A stretch of 64,000 bases of DNA from G965205525 sp965205525 (GTDB taxonomy: Bacteria > Pseudomonadota > Gammaproteobacteria > JABABF01). The notes beneath the pieces were generated by a model. That model made no database searches and was not told where the DNA came from. It saw only the letters and a list, made by a program, of their open reading frames with translations. Positions within the stretch are counted from its first letter, which is position 1. Each line of letters starts with the position of its first letter. Position numbers and translations under genes: made by a program. The stretch lies in contig OZ242171.1 in assembly GCA_965205525.1 (NCBI GenBank), forward strand, positions 186,001-250,000, read 5' to 3'. Positions 9,118-17,389 of the stretch are shown here, one piece after another.

Positions 9118-10034
9118 TGCGCAAGCGGCGTGGCCGGTCGCTCAGCGGTGTGCTGGTGCTGGATAAGCCGGCGGGCCTGACCTCCAATGCCGTACTGCAG
9201 CGGGCGTCCGCCATCATGCAGGCAGCCAAGGCGGGCCACACTGGAAGCTTGGATCCTGCGGCCACCGGTGTTCTGCCGCTGTGCTTTGGTGAAGCTACCA
9301 AGTTTGCTCAGTTTCTGCTTAATTCTGATAAAAAATACCGGTGCACGGTTGGATTTGGCCTGCGCACCGCCACCGGCGATGCAGAGGGTGAAGTTCTATT
9401 TCGCTCGGACACCTCCCACCTTGAACGGGATGCAGTTGAGCACGTCCTGCAGGATTTTCGCGGCACCATCGGGCAGGTGCCGCCGATGTACTCGGCGGTC
9501 AAGGTCAATGGGCAGCCCCTGTACAAGCTGGCTCGTCTCGGAATTGAGGTGGAAAGGGAGATGCGTCAGGTCACGGTGCACAGCTTGGAGCTGGCGGACT
9601 TTCGGCCTGGCATCGTATCCGAGGCCGATTTGGAAATCTGCTGCAGCAAAGGCACCTATATCCGTACTTTGGCAGATGATATCGGCCAAGTGCTGAAGGT
9701 CGGCGGGTACCTGCAGGCTCTGCGTCGCACCCATGTCGGCCCGTACACGGATCGGCAGGCGGCTTCCTTGGAGCTCCTGCAGGAGATGAAGAGTGCCCAA
9801 GCCTACCGGGAAATGGATGAGTTGCTGCAGCCCCTAGACAGTGCCGTATCGCACCTGCCCAAAGTGCTGCTGCCAGCGGCGGGCAGTTTCTACCTGCGGC
9901 AGGGGCAGGCCGTGCGGCCCGGGGTAGAGGGCGAAGGTTTGGTGCGTATATACTTGGAGAGTGGCGAGTTTATAGGGGTCGGGGAGCTCTTAGAGGATGG
10001 ACGGCTGAAGCCCCGGCGCTTGGTGGCGGCTTGA
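9117..10034 (+). CDS. truB: tRNA pseudouridine(55) synthase
   Basis: Makes pseudouridine 55 in the T-loop of tRNAs. The 305-aa length is normal. The catalytic motif AGHTGSLDPAATGVLPLCFG lies near residues 40-59 and holds the active Asp. TCSKGTYIRTL-type sequence (CCSKGTYIRTLADDIG) follows, with a C-terminal PUA-like region. The start overlaps the rbfA stop. The stop TGA lies within the -35 element proposed for rpsO. Confidence 0.96.
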   Translation: MRKRRGRSLSGVLVLDKPAGLTSNAVLQRASAIMQAAKAGHTGSLDPAATGVLPLCFGEATKFAQFLLNSDKKYRCTVGFGLRTATGDAEGEVLFRSDTSHLERDAVEHVLQDFRGTIGQVPPMYSAVKVNGQPLYKLARLGIEVEREMRQVTVHSLELADFRPGIVSEADLEICCSKGTYIRTLADDIGQVLKVGGYLQALRRTHVGPYTDRQAASLELLQEMKSAQAYREMDELLQPLDSAVSHLPKVLLPAAGSFYLRQGQAVRPGVEGEGLVRIYLESGEFIGVGELLEDGRLKPRRLVAA

Positions 10035-10058
10035 GATATCTCCCTTAACGTGTATAGT
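10031..10058 (+). promoter_or_regulatory. Probable rpsO promoter
   Basis: TTGAGA at 10031-10036 and TATAGT at 10053-10058 are separated by 16 nt, about 45 nt before the rpsO start. Secondary promoters at this place are known in E. coli rpsO-pnp; the assignment here rests on sequence match only. Confidence 0.45.
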
Positions 10059-10104
10059 GTAGTCCTGAAAAGCACAGTCAAGTGAAGCAAAAAAGCGGAG
10101 AACT

Positions 10105-10374
10105 ATGTCCCTGAGTGCAGAGGAAAAAAGCAAGGTCGTCAAAGAATATCGGCGTTCCGAGACGGATACCGGTTCTCCGGAAGTGCAGGTTGCTCTTTTG
10201 AGCTCCAATATTAGCGGTTTGCAAAATCATTTTGCTTCGTACCGCAAGGACCATGGTTCACGCCGCGGTCTTATCGGCATGGTGAACCGACGGCGCAAAT
10301 TGCTGGACTACCTCAAGCGCCGTGCCCCTGATCGCTACCGGGTTCTGCTTGAGCGATTGGGCCTCCGCCATTGA
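10105..10374 (+). CDS. rpsO: 30S ribosomal protein S15
   Basis: Primary 16S rRNA-binding protein of the small-subunit platform. The 89-aa product matches S15 end to end, including TDTGSPEVQVALL, HRKDHGSRRGL-type sequence (YRKDHGSRRGLIGMVNRRRK) and the C-terminal LIERLGLR-like end (LLERLGLRH). It lies between truB and pnp as in E. coli. Confidence 0.98.
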   Translation: MSLSAEEKSKVVKEYRRSETDTGSPEVQVALLSSNISGLQNHFASYRKDHGSRRGLIGMVNRRRKLLDYLKRRAPDRYRVLLERLGLRH

Positions 10375-10401
10375 TGCCTGGCATCGCCAGGCGCCCTGAG
10401 T

Positions 10402-10446
10402 GCGGCATCGCGGTTGCCGACGCGCGGTTGCCGACGCTGCTTTTTT
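10402..10446 (+). terminator. Imperfect terminator between rpsO and pnp
   Basis: GCGGCATCG (10402-10410) can pair imperfectly with CGACGCTGC (10432-10440), followed by six T at 10441-10446. The loop contains a 14-nt direct duplication of CGCGGTTGCCGACG. A smaller hairpin, GCCTGG-CATCG-CCAGGC, lies just upstream at 10376-10392. In E. coli this interval carries a partial terminator and RNase III processing site. Confidence 0.5.
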
Positions 10447-10485
10447 ACGTTTTCAAAAGAAATTTCCAGTTAGAGGCAAGAGAAG

Positions 10486-12594
10486 ATGAATCCTGTTATC
10501 AAAACTTTTAAATATGGCAATCATACTGTCTCCTTAGAGACCGGACGGATTGCGCGCCAGGCGACAGGTGCGGTGCTGGTAAAGGTGGGGGAGACCTCCG
10601 TACTTGCCACAGTAGTGCTGGGGCCGCCAAAGGAGTCACTGAATTTTTTGCCGCTTACTGTCCAGTACCAAGAGAGGTTTTATGCATCAGGTCGCATCCC
10701 GGGAAGCTTTTTCCGTCGCGAAGGACGCCCCTCTGAAAAGGAAACCCTTACTTCCCGTCTTATTGACCGACCTATCCGCCCGCTATTCCCGCGCGAGTTT
10801 CGCAATGAGGTGCAGCTAATTTGCACCGTGCTGTCCGCTGGCGAGGAGATTGATCCGGATATCCTTGCCATGATTGGTGCCTCTGCATCACTGGCGATCG
10901 CTGGAGCGCCCTGCCGAGGGCCGATCGGTGCCGCCCGCGTTGGATTCAGCGAGGAGCACGGCTATATTCTGAACCCCTCCCAGGCGGAGTTGGAGAAATC
11001 GGCTCTCAACATGGTCGTCGCCGGTACCGCCGATGCAGTTTTGATGGTGGAGTCCGAGGCCAGCGAGCTGAGCGAGGACCACATGTTGGGCGCAGTGCTG
11101 TTTGCGCATCAGGAAATGCAGAGCCTCATTGAGGCCATCCGAGATCTGGCCGCCACCGCCGGTCGGCCGCCCTTGGAATGGCAGGCACCGCAGCCGGACG
11201 AAGCCTTGGACGCAACGCTGCAGGAGAAGTTTGGTGCCAAGGTGACGGAGAGCTACCAGATCACGGACAAGCAGCAGCGCCGGGAAGCCCTGGAGGCTAT
11301 TCGGCAGGAGGCGGAGCAGTCCTTAGCTAGTGGCGAGGAGGAGGGAGGTGAGAAGCCGCCGGTGGGCGAAGCCTTTGCCCGCTTGGAAAAGAACATCGTG
11401 CGTCATCGCATCTTGGAGGGGCAGCCTCGCATAGACGGTCGCGACTGTCGCACTGTGCGCCCGATCTCCATTGAGATCAGCCCGCTGCAGCGGACCCACG
11501 GATCCTCCTTGTTCACTCGCGGCGAAACCCAGGCCCTGTGCGTGGTGACTTTGGGCAATACCCGGGATGCGCAAATCGTAGACGGCCTGCAAGGACGGTT
11601 AGATGACAACTTCATGCTGCACTACAACTTTCCTCCCTACAGCGTGGGTGAGAGCAGCCGTCTCGGCCCTCCGGGGCGCCGTGAGATCGGTCATGGCCGC
11701 TTGGCGCGCCGCGCTCTGGCAGCAATGCTGCCCAGCCTAGAAGATTTTCCCTATACAGTGCGGGTGGTATCCGAAATCACCGAATCCAATGGCTCTAGTT
11801 CCATGGCCACCGTCTGCGGGAGCAGCTTGGCTTTGATGGATGCTGGCGTGCCACTGCGGGCTCCGGTGGCTGGGATTGCCATGGGACTGGTGAAGGAAGG
11901 GGAGCGCTTCGCTGTGCTGACCGACATACTCGGCGATGAAGATCACTTGGGCGATATGGATTTCAAGGTGGCAGGAACGGCGGTCGGGATCACCGCCCTG
12001 CAGATGGATATCAAGATTGGCGGGGTTACCGAAGCCATTATGCAGAAGGCTTTGGAACAGGCGCGAGAGGCCCGTCTGCATATTCTTGAGAATATGAACC
12101 AGACCATAGAACAGCCCCGTTCGACGGTATCAGAGCATGCCCCGAGCATTGAGGTTGTCCGCGTTCCGGTGGATAAAATCCGCGATGTAATCGGCAAAGG
12201 CGGTGCCACTATTCGCTCTCTTACCGAGGAAACCGGCACTGACATTGATATTGACCAAGACGGCACGGTCCGCATTTATGGTGTAAACCGGGCGGCCGTG
12301 CGCAATGCCATGGAGCGCATTGAAGCCCTGACCGCCGAAGTGGAGGTGGGGCGCATCTATGAGGGCAACGTGGTGCGAATCACGGATTTTGGCGCATTTA
12401 TCAGCATCCTGCCCGGCAAGGATGGCCTTCTGCATATCTCCCAGATTGCCCATGAGCGGGTCAACCAAGTGTCCGATTACCTCACTGAAGGCCAGCGGGT
12501 CAGCGCCAAGGTGATCAACGTGGACGAAATGGGGCGGGTCAAGCTGAGCATGAAGGACCTGCCTCAGGGAGAGCAGCAGGATACAGTGAGCTAA
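10486..12594 (+). CDS. pnp: Polyribonucleotide nucleotidyltransferase (PNPase)
   Basis: Phosphorolytic 3'-5' exoribonuclease and degradosome component. The 702-aa product has two RNase PH cores (first with FYASGRIPGSFFRREGRPSE, second with GSSLFTRGETQAL). A KH domain follows with IRDVIGKGGATIRSLTEETG near residues 565-584, then an S1 domain (GRIYEGNVVRITDFGAFISI). Length and order are standard. It ends the rimP-to-pnp run; panD converges from the other strand 49 nt beyond. Confidence 0.98.
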   Translation: MNPVIKTFKYGNHTVSLETGRIARQATGAVLVKVGETSVLATVVLGPPKESLNFLPLTVQYQERFYASGRIPGSFFRREGRPSEKETLTSRLIDRPIRPLFPREFRNEVQLICTVLSAGEEIDPDILAMIGASASLAIAGAPCRGPIGAARVGFSEEHGYILNPSQAELEKSALNMVVAGTADAVLMVESEASELSEDHMLGAVLFAHQEMQSLIEAIRDLAATAGRPPLEWQAPQPDEALDATLQEKFGAKVTESYQITDKQQRREALEAIRQEAEQSLASGEEEGGEKPPVGEAFARLEKNIVRHRILEGQPRIDGRDCRTVRPISIEISPLQRTHGSSLFTRGETQALCVVTLGNTRDAQIVDGLQGRLDDNFMLHYNFPPYSVGESSRLGPPGRREIGHGRLARRALAAMLPSLEDFPYTVRVVSEITESNGSSSMATVCGSSLALMDAGVPLRAPVAGIAMGLVKEGERFAVLTDILGDEDHLGDMDFKVAGTAVGITALQMDIKIGGVTEAIMQKALEQAREARLHILENMNQTIEQPRSTVSEHAPSIEVVRVPVDKIRDVIGKGGATIRSLTEETGTDIDIDQDGTVRIYGVNRAAVRNAMERIEALTAEVEVGRIYEGNVVRITDFGAFISILPGKDGLLHISQIAHERVNQVSDYLTEGQRVSAKVINVDEMGRVKLSMKDLPQGEQQDTVS

Positions 12595-12618
12595 AAAAAA
12601 GGGGGCCGCTGTGCGCGG
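12593..12618 (-). terminator. Possible terminator downstream of panD
   Basis: Read on the minus strand, CCGC-GCACA-GCGG is followed by five C and eight T, the T run covering the pnp stop region. The stem is short, so this is a weak call. It would end the pan operon transcript at the convergent border with pnp. Confidence 0.3.
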
Positions 12619-12643
12619 TTCCGTACTAGGTTCCGCTGGAGCC

Positions 12644-13024
12644 TCAGGCAGCTTGCACAGGGATCGTATTTGCAGTGCGCAGAATACGGTTCTGCCCGTC
12701 TAAGTACACCAGCTTCGGTCGGTAGTTGGCCATTTCCGAGGTATCGTAGCTGGCATAGGCGCAGATAATAATGCAGTCTCTTACGGTAGCTTTGTGTGCG
12801 GCTGCACCGTTGATAGATATTGTTCCAGAATGGTCTTCAGCACGGATGGCGTAGGTGGTGAACCGCTCGCCGTTGCTGATGTTATATATTTGAATTTGCT
12901 CGTATTCCTGAATTCCAGCGATATCTAGCAGGTGACCGTCAATCGCACAGGAGCCCTCGTATTCAAGCAGGACATGGGTAACCCATGCCTTGTGCAGCTT
13001 GGTTTTCAGCATCATGGAATACAT
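12644..13024 (-). CDS. panD: Aspartate 1-decarboxylase proenzyme
   Basis: Pyruvoyl enzyme that makes beta-alanine from aspartate for pantothenate. The ATG at 13024, preceded by AGGAG, gives 126 aa; a longer upstream frame has no family similarity. The self-cleavage site is visible as EYEGSCAID, with cleavage expected between Gly and Ser to leave the pyruvoyl group. YxPK-type C-terminal sequence (NYRPKLVYLD) is also typical. It follows panC by 50 nt, so the whole pantothenate branch panB-panC-panD is together. Confidence 0.95.
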   Translation of the reverse strand: MYSMMLKTKLHKAWVTHVLLEYEGSCAIDGHLLDIAGIQEYEQIQIYNISNGERFTTYAIRAEDHSGTISINGAAAHKATVRDCIIICAYASYDTSEMANYRPKLVYLDGQNRILRTANTIPVQAA

Positions 13025-13074
13025 GGCACTTCTCCTGCTTTCTCGTTTCTCAAACCGTAAAAATCTGGTCAGTC

Positions 13075-13944
13075 TCAGCACTTTTCCGTTTTTCGGGCTG
13101 CCGCTTCTATGGCAATACTATCTATCAGCCGAGTGTTACCTAAAGAAGCAGTTGCTAACACTACCATATCTTGGCATTCGGTGCGAATTTCTCGCAAATC
13201 GGCTCGGCACCTGATTGTATAGTAATCCACAATAAAACCGGCTCCCTCCAAGGCGTGCCGCCCCGCCGTCTCCAAGGCCCCGAAGTCCATTTCCCCGGCT
13301 TGCAGCTGCTTCTCAGTGGCGCGCAGGGCCTGGTACAGGGCCGGTGCTGTACGGCGTTCTTTTTCGTTCAGGTAGCGGTTGCGAGAGCTCATGGCAAGAC
13401 CATCCGACTCCCGTACCGTGGTGCCTCCGAGGATCTTTATCGGCAGGCACATGTCTGTTACCAGACGGCGAATGAGTACCAGCTGCTGGTAATCCTTCTC
13501 ACCGAATACGGCTGTGTCGGGCTGTACCAGATTTAGCATCTTCAGCACCACCGTGGCCACCCCGATGAAATGCCCGGGCCGACTCGCACCGCACAGCATG
13601 TCCGACAGCTCGGGCACCGTCACCTTGGTGTGAGCCTCCATGCCATTGGGATACATGGTGGCTGTTTCCGGCAGGAACAAGTGGTGGACACCGGCCGCTT
13701 CAAGCTGGCGGCGGTCTTCCTCCGGGGTGCGGGGATAATCTTTGTAGTCCTCCCGGGGGCCGAACTGCATTGGGTTGACAAAAATACTGACAACGACAAT
13801 CTCTGCCTGCTCATGGGCTTTTTGCACCAGACTGAGGTGCCCTGCGTGCAGGTTGCCCATGGTCGGCACCAGTGCGATGCGCTGCCCTTTGCCTATCGTC
13901 TTCAGTGCTGCAGAGAGGGAGGAGTGCTCGCAATGTACCTGCAT
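13075..13944 (-). CDS. panC: Pantothenate synthetase
   Basis: ATP-dependent condensation of pantoate with beta-alanine. I place the start at the ATG at 13944 (MQVHCEHSSLSAAL). The open frame reaches 75 codons further upstream into panB, but that part has no family match. The 289-aa product shows PTMGNLHAGHLSLV with the HxGH nucleotidyl-transfer motif, FVNPMQFGPREDY, FGEKDYQQL and MSSRNRYL (KMSKS-like). It lies 46 nt downstream of panB. Confidence 0.96.
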   Translation of the reverse strand: MQVHCEHSSLSAALKTIGKGQRIALVPTMGNLHAGHLSLVQKAHEQAEIVVVSIFVNPMQFGPREDYKDYPRTPEEDRRQLEAAGVHHLFLPETATMYPNGMEAHTKVTVPELSDMLCGASRPGHFIGVATVVLKMLNLVQPDTAVFGEKDYQQLVLIRRLVTDMCLPIKILGGTTVRESDGLAMSSRNRYLNEKERRTAPALYQALRATEKQLQAGEMDFGALETAGRHALEGAGFIVDYYTIRCRADLREIRTECQDMVVLATASLGNTRLIDSIAIEAAARKTEKC

Positions 13945-13990
13945 AACGGGTTCAGAATCCTTTGCCAGTACAGCCGTTCCTTGGGCGCTC

Positions 13991-14776
13991 TTATTTGGAG
14001 GCAGGGGGGAAGCTTCCCTCCCGCACGGCTTGGCAGTATGCCTGTACGGCGCCCCTGATGCCCCCGCTGCTAGAAGAGAGGAGATCAGGGGCAAAGGATG
14101 GGGCCTTGGGGCTGAGCCCCAGAATGTCGTACAGCACCAGCACCTGTCCATCAACCTTCGGTCCGGCACTGATGCCGATTACAGGTATGTCCAAGGACCG
14201 GGTGACCCTGGCGGCCAGCTCTTCCGGCACATGCTCTAGGAGCATGAGTGCGGCCCCCGCCTCCTGCAGCTTGCCAGCATCTTCCAACAGGCGCTCGGCA
14301 CTCTCTTCGTCGGTGGCCTGACGGCGGTATTCCCCCAGCAGATGGATGGACTGAGGCCCCAGGCCCAAGTGGCTGCAGGCGGGAATTCCACAGTCCCGAA
14401 GCCGTCGCACCGTGTCTGCGAGCCAGGAGCCTCCCTCCAGCTTGACCGCCTGGGCACCGGCGCGCATCAGCTCTGCTGCTGCTGCCACGGTGCCAGCGGT
14501 GTCCGCGTGGGCGGCAAAGGGCAGATCCGCCAGGAGAAAGGAATAGTTATTGCCGTGCCGGACGCAGCGGACATGGTAGGCGACATCCTGCAATGTTACC
14601 GGAAGAGTGGAATCATGCCCTTGGATGACCATGCCCAGCGAGTCCCCCACCAGCTGCACATCCACCTTTTCCTCTGCTAGCAGCCGGGCAAAGGATGCAT
14701 CGTAGGATGTCAGGCAGCAGAAAGGCTGCTTTCCTTTCATTTCCTGCAGCGCAGGCAAAGACATCTGCTGTTTCAT
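13991..14776 (-). CDS. panB: 3-methyl-2-oxobutanoate hydroxymethyltransferase
   Basis: First committed step of pantothenate synthesis, using methylene-tetrahydrofolate. The 261-aa product has LTSYDASFARLL, VGDSLGMVIQGHDSTLPVT, KLEGG and SHLGLGPQSIH, then IGISAGPKVDGQVLVLYD. All are standard motifs, although the usual GIGAG reads GISAG. It lies 20 nt after the deoxynucleoside kinase gene and leads panB-panC-panD. Confidence 0.96.
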   Translation of the reverse strand: MKQQMSLPALQEMKGKQPFCCLTSYDASFARLLAEEKVDVQLVGDSLGMVIQGHDSTLPVTLQDVAYHVRCVRHGNNYSFLLADLPFAAHADTAGTVAAAAELMRAGAQAVKLEGGSWLADTVRRLRDCGIPACSHLGLGPQSIHLLGEYRRQATDEESAERLLEDAGKLQEAGAALMLLEHVPEELAARVTRSLDIPVIGISAGPKVDGQVLVLYDILGLSPKAPSFAPDLLSSSSGGIRGAVQAYCQAVREGSFPPASK

Positions 14777-14796
14777 GCTCGGTACAGCCGGTTTTT

Positions 14797-15552
14797 TCAG
14801 AACAGCGTTGCGTTGAAGAAATGCCTGCCGCTGTCTGTCTTCAGCAGGAGATCAAAGAAGCGTTGGTATTCATTGCCATCGTTTACCAAGTCCACCGCTT
14901 CGGTATTGATGATGAGGACGGGTGCCTCGTTGTAGCTGAGAAAGAAGCGGCTGTAGGCGGCACTGATCTGCTGCAGGTATTCCATGTCAATGTGCTGCTC
15001 TGCCGGAATGCCCCGGTGCCGGATTCGCTTCATCAGTATTTCAACCGAGGCTTGCAGGTACACGACCCGGTCCGGACGCGGTGCATCAATGATCAGTTTT
15101 TCATAGATGGCCAGATAGAGCTGTAATTCATGTGCGTCCAAGGTGGCTTCTGCGAATAGGCGGTCCCGCTCCATCAGGAAGTCCGCCACTCGCACCGGCT
15201 CAAAAATCCCTCCTTGGCGGAGCTTTTGCATCTGCTGGGCCCGCTGTATCAGGAAAAATAGCTGGGTACTGAGGGCGCCCTGGCGGCGATTGCGGTAGAA
15301 ATATTCTAGGAAGGGATTTTCCTCCGGCTGCTCTAGCAGCATTTCATAGTTGAGAGAGCGGGCGAGGCGCTGGGTTAAGGTGGTTTTCCCCACACCGATT
15401 GGCCCCTCCACCACAATGAAATGCGGCAGAGGCTCGGCTGCAGCTGTCGGCATGTCCGCCGGGGGGGCTGTTGCTGCTGCTGCTTGCTGGCTCACTGCGG
15501 TCTGCCTGCCTGCAGTGCTGGGTGCTCCTCTGCCACGGGCTGGAGGTGCCAT
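14797..15552 (-). CDS. Deoxynucleoside kinase (dGK/dAK family)
   Basis: Salvage kinase that phosphorylates deoxynucleosides. The P-loop is FIVVEGPIGVGKTTLTQRLA near residues 45-64 and the substrate-binding MERDRLFAEATL lies near residues 127-138. YLQASVEILMKRIRHRG holds the lid arginines. The first ATG at 15552 overlaps folK by 61 nt and gives an Ala-rich leader of about 40 residues; ATG at 15453 would remove most of it and may be the true start. A kinase of this family often sits between folK and panB in gammaproteobacteria. The substrate cannot be told from sequence. Confidence 0.85.
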   Translation of the reverse strand: MAPPARGRGAPSTAGRQTAVSQQAAAATAPPADMPTAAAEPLPHFIVVEGPIGVGKTTLTQRLARSLNYEMLLEQPEENPFLEYFYRNRRQGALSTQLFFLIQRAQQMQKLRQGGIFEPVRVADFLMERDRLFAEATLDAHELQLYLAIYEKLIIDAPRPDRVVYLQASVEILMKRIRHRGIPAEQHIDMEYLQQISAAYSRFFLSYNEAPVLIINTEAVDLVNDGNEYQRFFDLLLKTDSGRHFFNATLF

Positions 15553-16025
15553 TTTGGCAGCTCTTTTAGCAGTTTTACCAGGGAGGAGCCATCCGGCAGA
15601 ATCAGGTTCGGTGCAATATCCTGAAGAGGATACAGCACAAAATCGCGTTGTTTCATTCTTGGGTGGGGTACGGTCAGTCCTGGCAGGTTGAGCACTTCAT
15701 TGCCGTACAGCAGCAGGTCCAAGTCCAATGTGCGGGGCTCTCCTCCTTGGCCGGTGCGCATGCGTCCGTGCCGCGCTTCAACCTGCTGCAATTTTTCCAG
15801 CAGTTCCGAAGGGGGGAGGGCGGTTTCCAGCATAGCTGCCCCGTTGATAAAATCTGGCTGGGGTGTGGTGGTCTCTCTCGGTGGGTTTTGGTACCAGCGG
15901 GACACCGCCAGAATTTGGCTTAGGGGAAAGGTCGCGATCTCCTCTACGGCACTTTGCACCTGCCGAAGGGGATTTCTCAAGTTGCTGCCGACGGCGATGC
16001 AGACTTGCACACGGGCACTAATCAT
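15492..16025 (-). CDS. folK: 2-amino-4-hydroxy-6-hydroxymethyldihydropteridine pyrophosphokinase
   Basis: Transfers pyrophosphate from ATP to the pterin precursor of folate. The 177-aa product shows CIAVGSNLRNPLRQVQSAV, the RTLDLDLLLYG metal-binding motif near residue 97, and LTVPHPRMKQRDFVLYPL. The ATG at 16025 overlaps the pcnB stop by 4 nt. A C-terminal tail of about 20 residues overlaps the start of the kinase gene. Confidence 0.95.
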   Translation of the reverse strand: MISARVQVCIAVGSNLRNPLRQVQSAVEEIATFPLSQILAVSRWYQNPPRETTTPQPDFINGAAMLETALPPSELLEKLQQVEARHGRMRTGQGGEPRTLDLDLLLYGNEVLNLPGLTVPHPRMKQRDFVLYPLQDIAPNLILPDGSSLVKLLKELPKWHLQPVAEEHPALQAGRPQ

Positions 16026-17377
16026 ACTGAAGTGTGCTCGCGATGAATGTGTGCTGGCATCTCTTTCACCTGCGACCTGGACCTGCGGGAGCCACGTTTA
16101 TTCTTCGGCTGGTGATGCGTGCGCCAGTCCCTTGAGGAAGGCCTTTGCACCACCAAGTCTGGATGTGCGTCGCGGAAGTCCTGCCACCAGTCTCCCAGTC
16201 CGTCCATCTCTTCGCCGGATTTCTCCCGCAGTCGCAGGAGGTCATAGCCTGCTCGGAAATGGTAGTCGGCCAAAAGTCTGCGGGCCCGCGCTGTTTTGCC
16301 GTGATATTTCTGCAGACGCAGCTGCATATTCCAGATCTGCTGTGCTTGGGCAGAGAGGCGTCTCGGCACGCTGACATGACGAGATTGTCCCAAGATTGCT
16401 TGCAATCCGGCTTTTCGCATGGCACTGAAAGACTGCTCCCCGTCCTGCTCTTGGTACTCCTTCTCTGCCTGTACTTCCGGCCACAGGAGAGCAGCGATCA
16501 AAAATGTCAGGGTTACCGGTTTCCCAGCCCTGATACGCTGGTCCGTGTCCTCCAGTGTCTGCCGCACCAGGCGGGCTGCCCGGCATTTGTCCCCGCCTTC
16601 TTGCAAGAATGCATCTAAGCCCGGAAAAAACATTTCCACTAAGCGGTATTCCTCCAGCAGCTGCCAGGTCGCCACGCTAGAACCCGCACGCAGCAGTTTT
16701 TCCACTTCGTCCCGCTTGCGCCCGGGCTCAATTTGTCTGAGGGTCGATGCCAGCGCCGCGATCGGGGCCGCACTCTGCTCCTCTATTTGAAAATTCAATT
16801 TTGCCGCCAGTCGCAGGGCCCGCAGCATACGCACCGGATCTTCTCGGTACCTGGTTTCCGGGTCGGCGATTACCCGCAGCTGCCCCTGCTCTAAGTCCCG
16901 AAGACCATCCATGAAATCCAGCACTTCACAGCTATCCGGGTCGTAATAAAGAGCATTAATCGTGAAATCACGGCGCTGGGCATCTTCGTCTAGCCGCTTG
17001 CCGTACAGGTTGTCTTCTAGCAGCTGGCCGCGCTGACTGGTTGCTTGGCGTTGCTCTTGGTTGCCGCTGCGGAAAGTGGTTACTTCAATGACATGCCTGC
17101 CGATCCGCACATGGGCAATGCGGAATCTGCGCCCGACTAAGTAGGCCCGCCGAAATAGCTCCTGCACTTGCTCCGGACGTGCATCGGTTGCGATATCAAA
17201 GTCTTTCGGCTGTCGCTTCAGCAGCAGGTCTCGCACACATCCTCCTACAAGAAATGCCTGAAAGTCCATTTCCCGCAGCTTATGCACGACGGACAGTGCC
17301 TCAGGGAGGATTGCCCCTTTCGCAAAATGCCACGATAGCCGTACCGGTGCGCCTTTTACCGATTGGCTGATTGCCAC
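16022..17377 (-). CDS. pcnB: Poly(A) polymerase I
   Basis: Adds poly(A) tails to RNA 3' ends. The 451-aa product starts at a GTG at 17377 behind AAGGGA. It has the class II nucleotidyltransferase core: FLVGGCVRDLLLKRQPKDFDIATDA near residues 41-65, RRDFTINALYYDP and RYREDPVRMLRALRLAAKL. The C-terminus is basic (KNKRGSRRSRSQ), as usual. It follows the CbrB-like gene by 12 nt and overlaps folK by 4 nt, matching Pseudomonas cbrB-pcnB-folK order. No room remains for a CrcZ-type sRNA, which lies between cbrB and pcnB in Pseudomonas. Confidence 0.95.
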   Translation of the reverse strand: MAISQSVKGAPVRLSWHFAKGAILPEALSVVHKLREMDFQAFLVGGCVRDLLLKRQPKDFDIATDARPEQVQELFRRAYLVGRRFRIAHVRIGRHVIEVTTFRSGNQEQRQATSQRGQLLEDNLYGKRLDEDAQRRDFTINALYYDPDSCEVLDFMDGLRDLEQGQLRVIADPETRYREDPVRMLRALRLAAKLNFQIEEQSAAPIAALASTLRQIEPGRKRDEVEKLLRAGSSVATWQLLEEYRLVEMFFPGLDAFLQEGGDKCRAARLVRQTLEDTDQRIRAGKPVTLTFLIAALLWPEVQAEKEYQEQDGEQSFSAMRKAGLQAILGQSRHVSVPRRLSAQAQQIWNMQLRLQKYHGKTARARRLLADYHFRAGYDLLRLREKSGEEMDGLGDWWQDFRDAHPDLVVQRPSSRDWRTHHQPKNKRGSRRSRSQVKEMPAHIHREHTSV

Positions 17378-17389
17378 AGTGCTTTCCCT

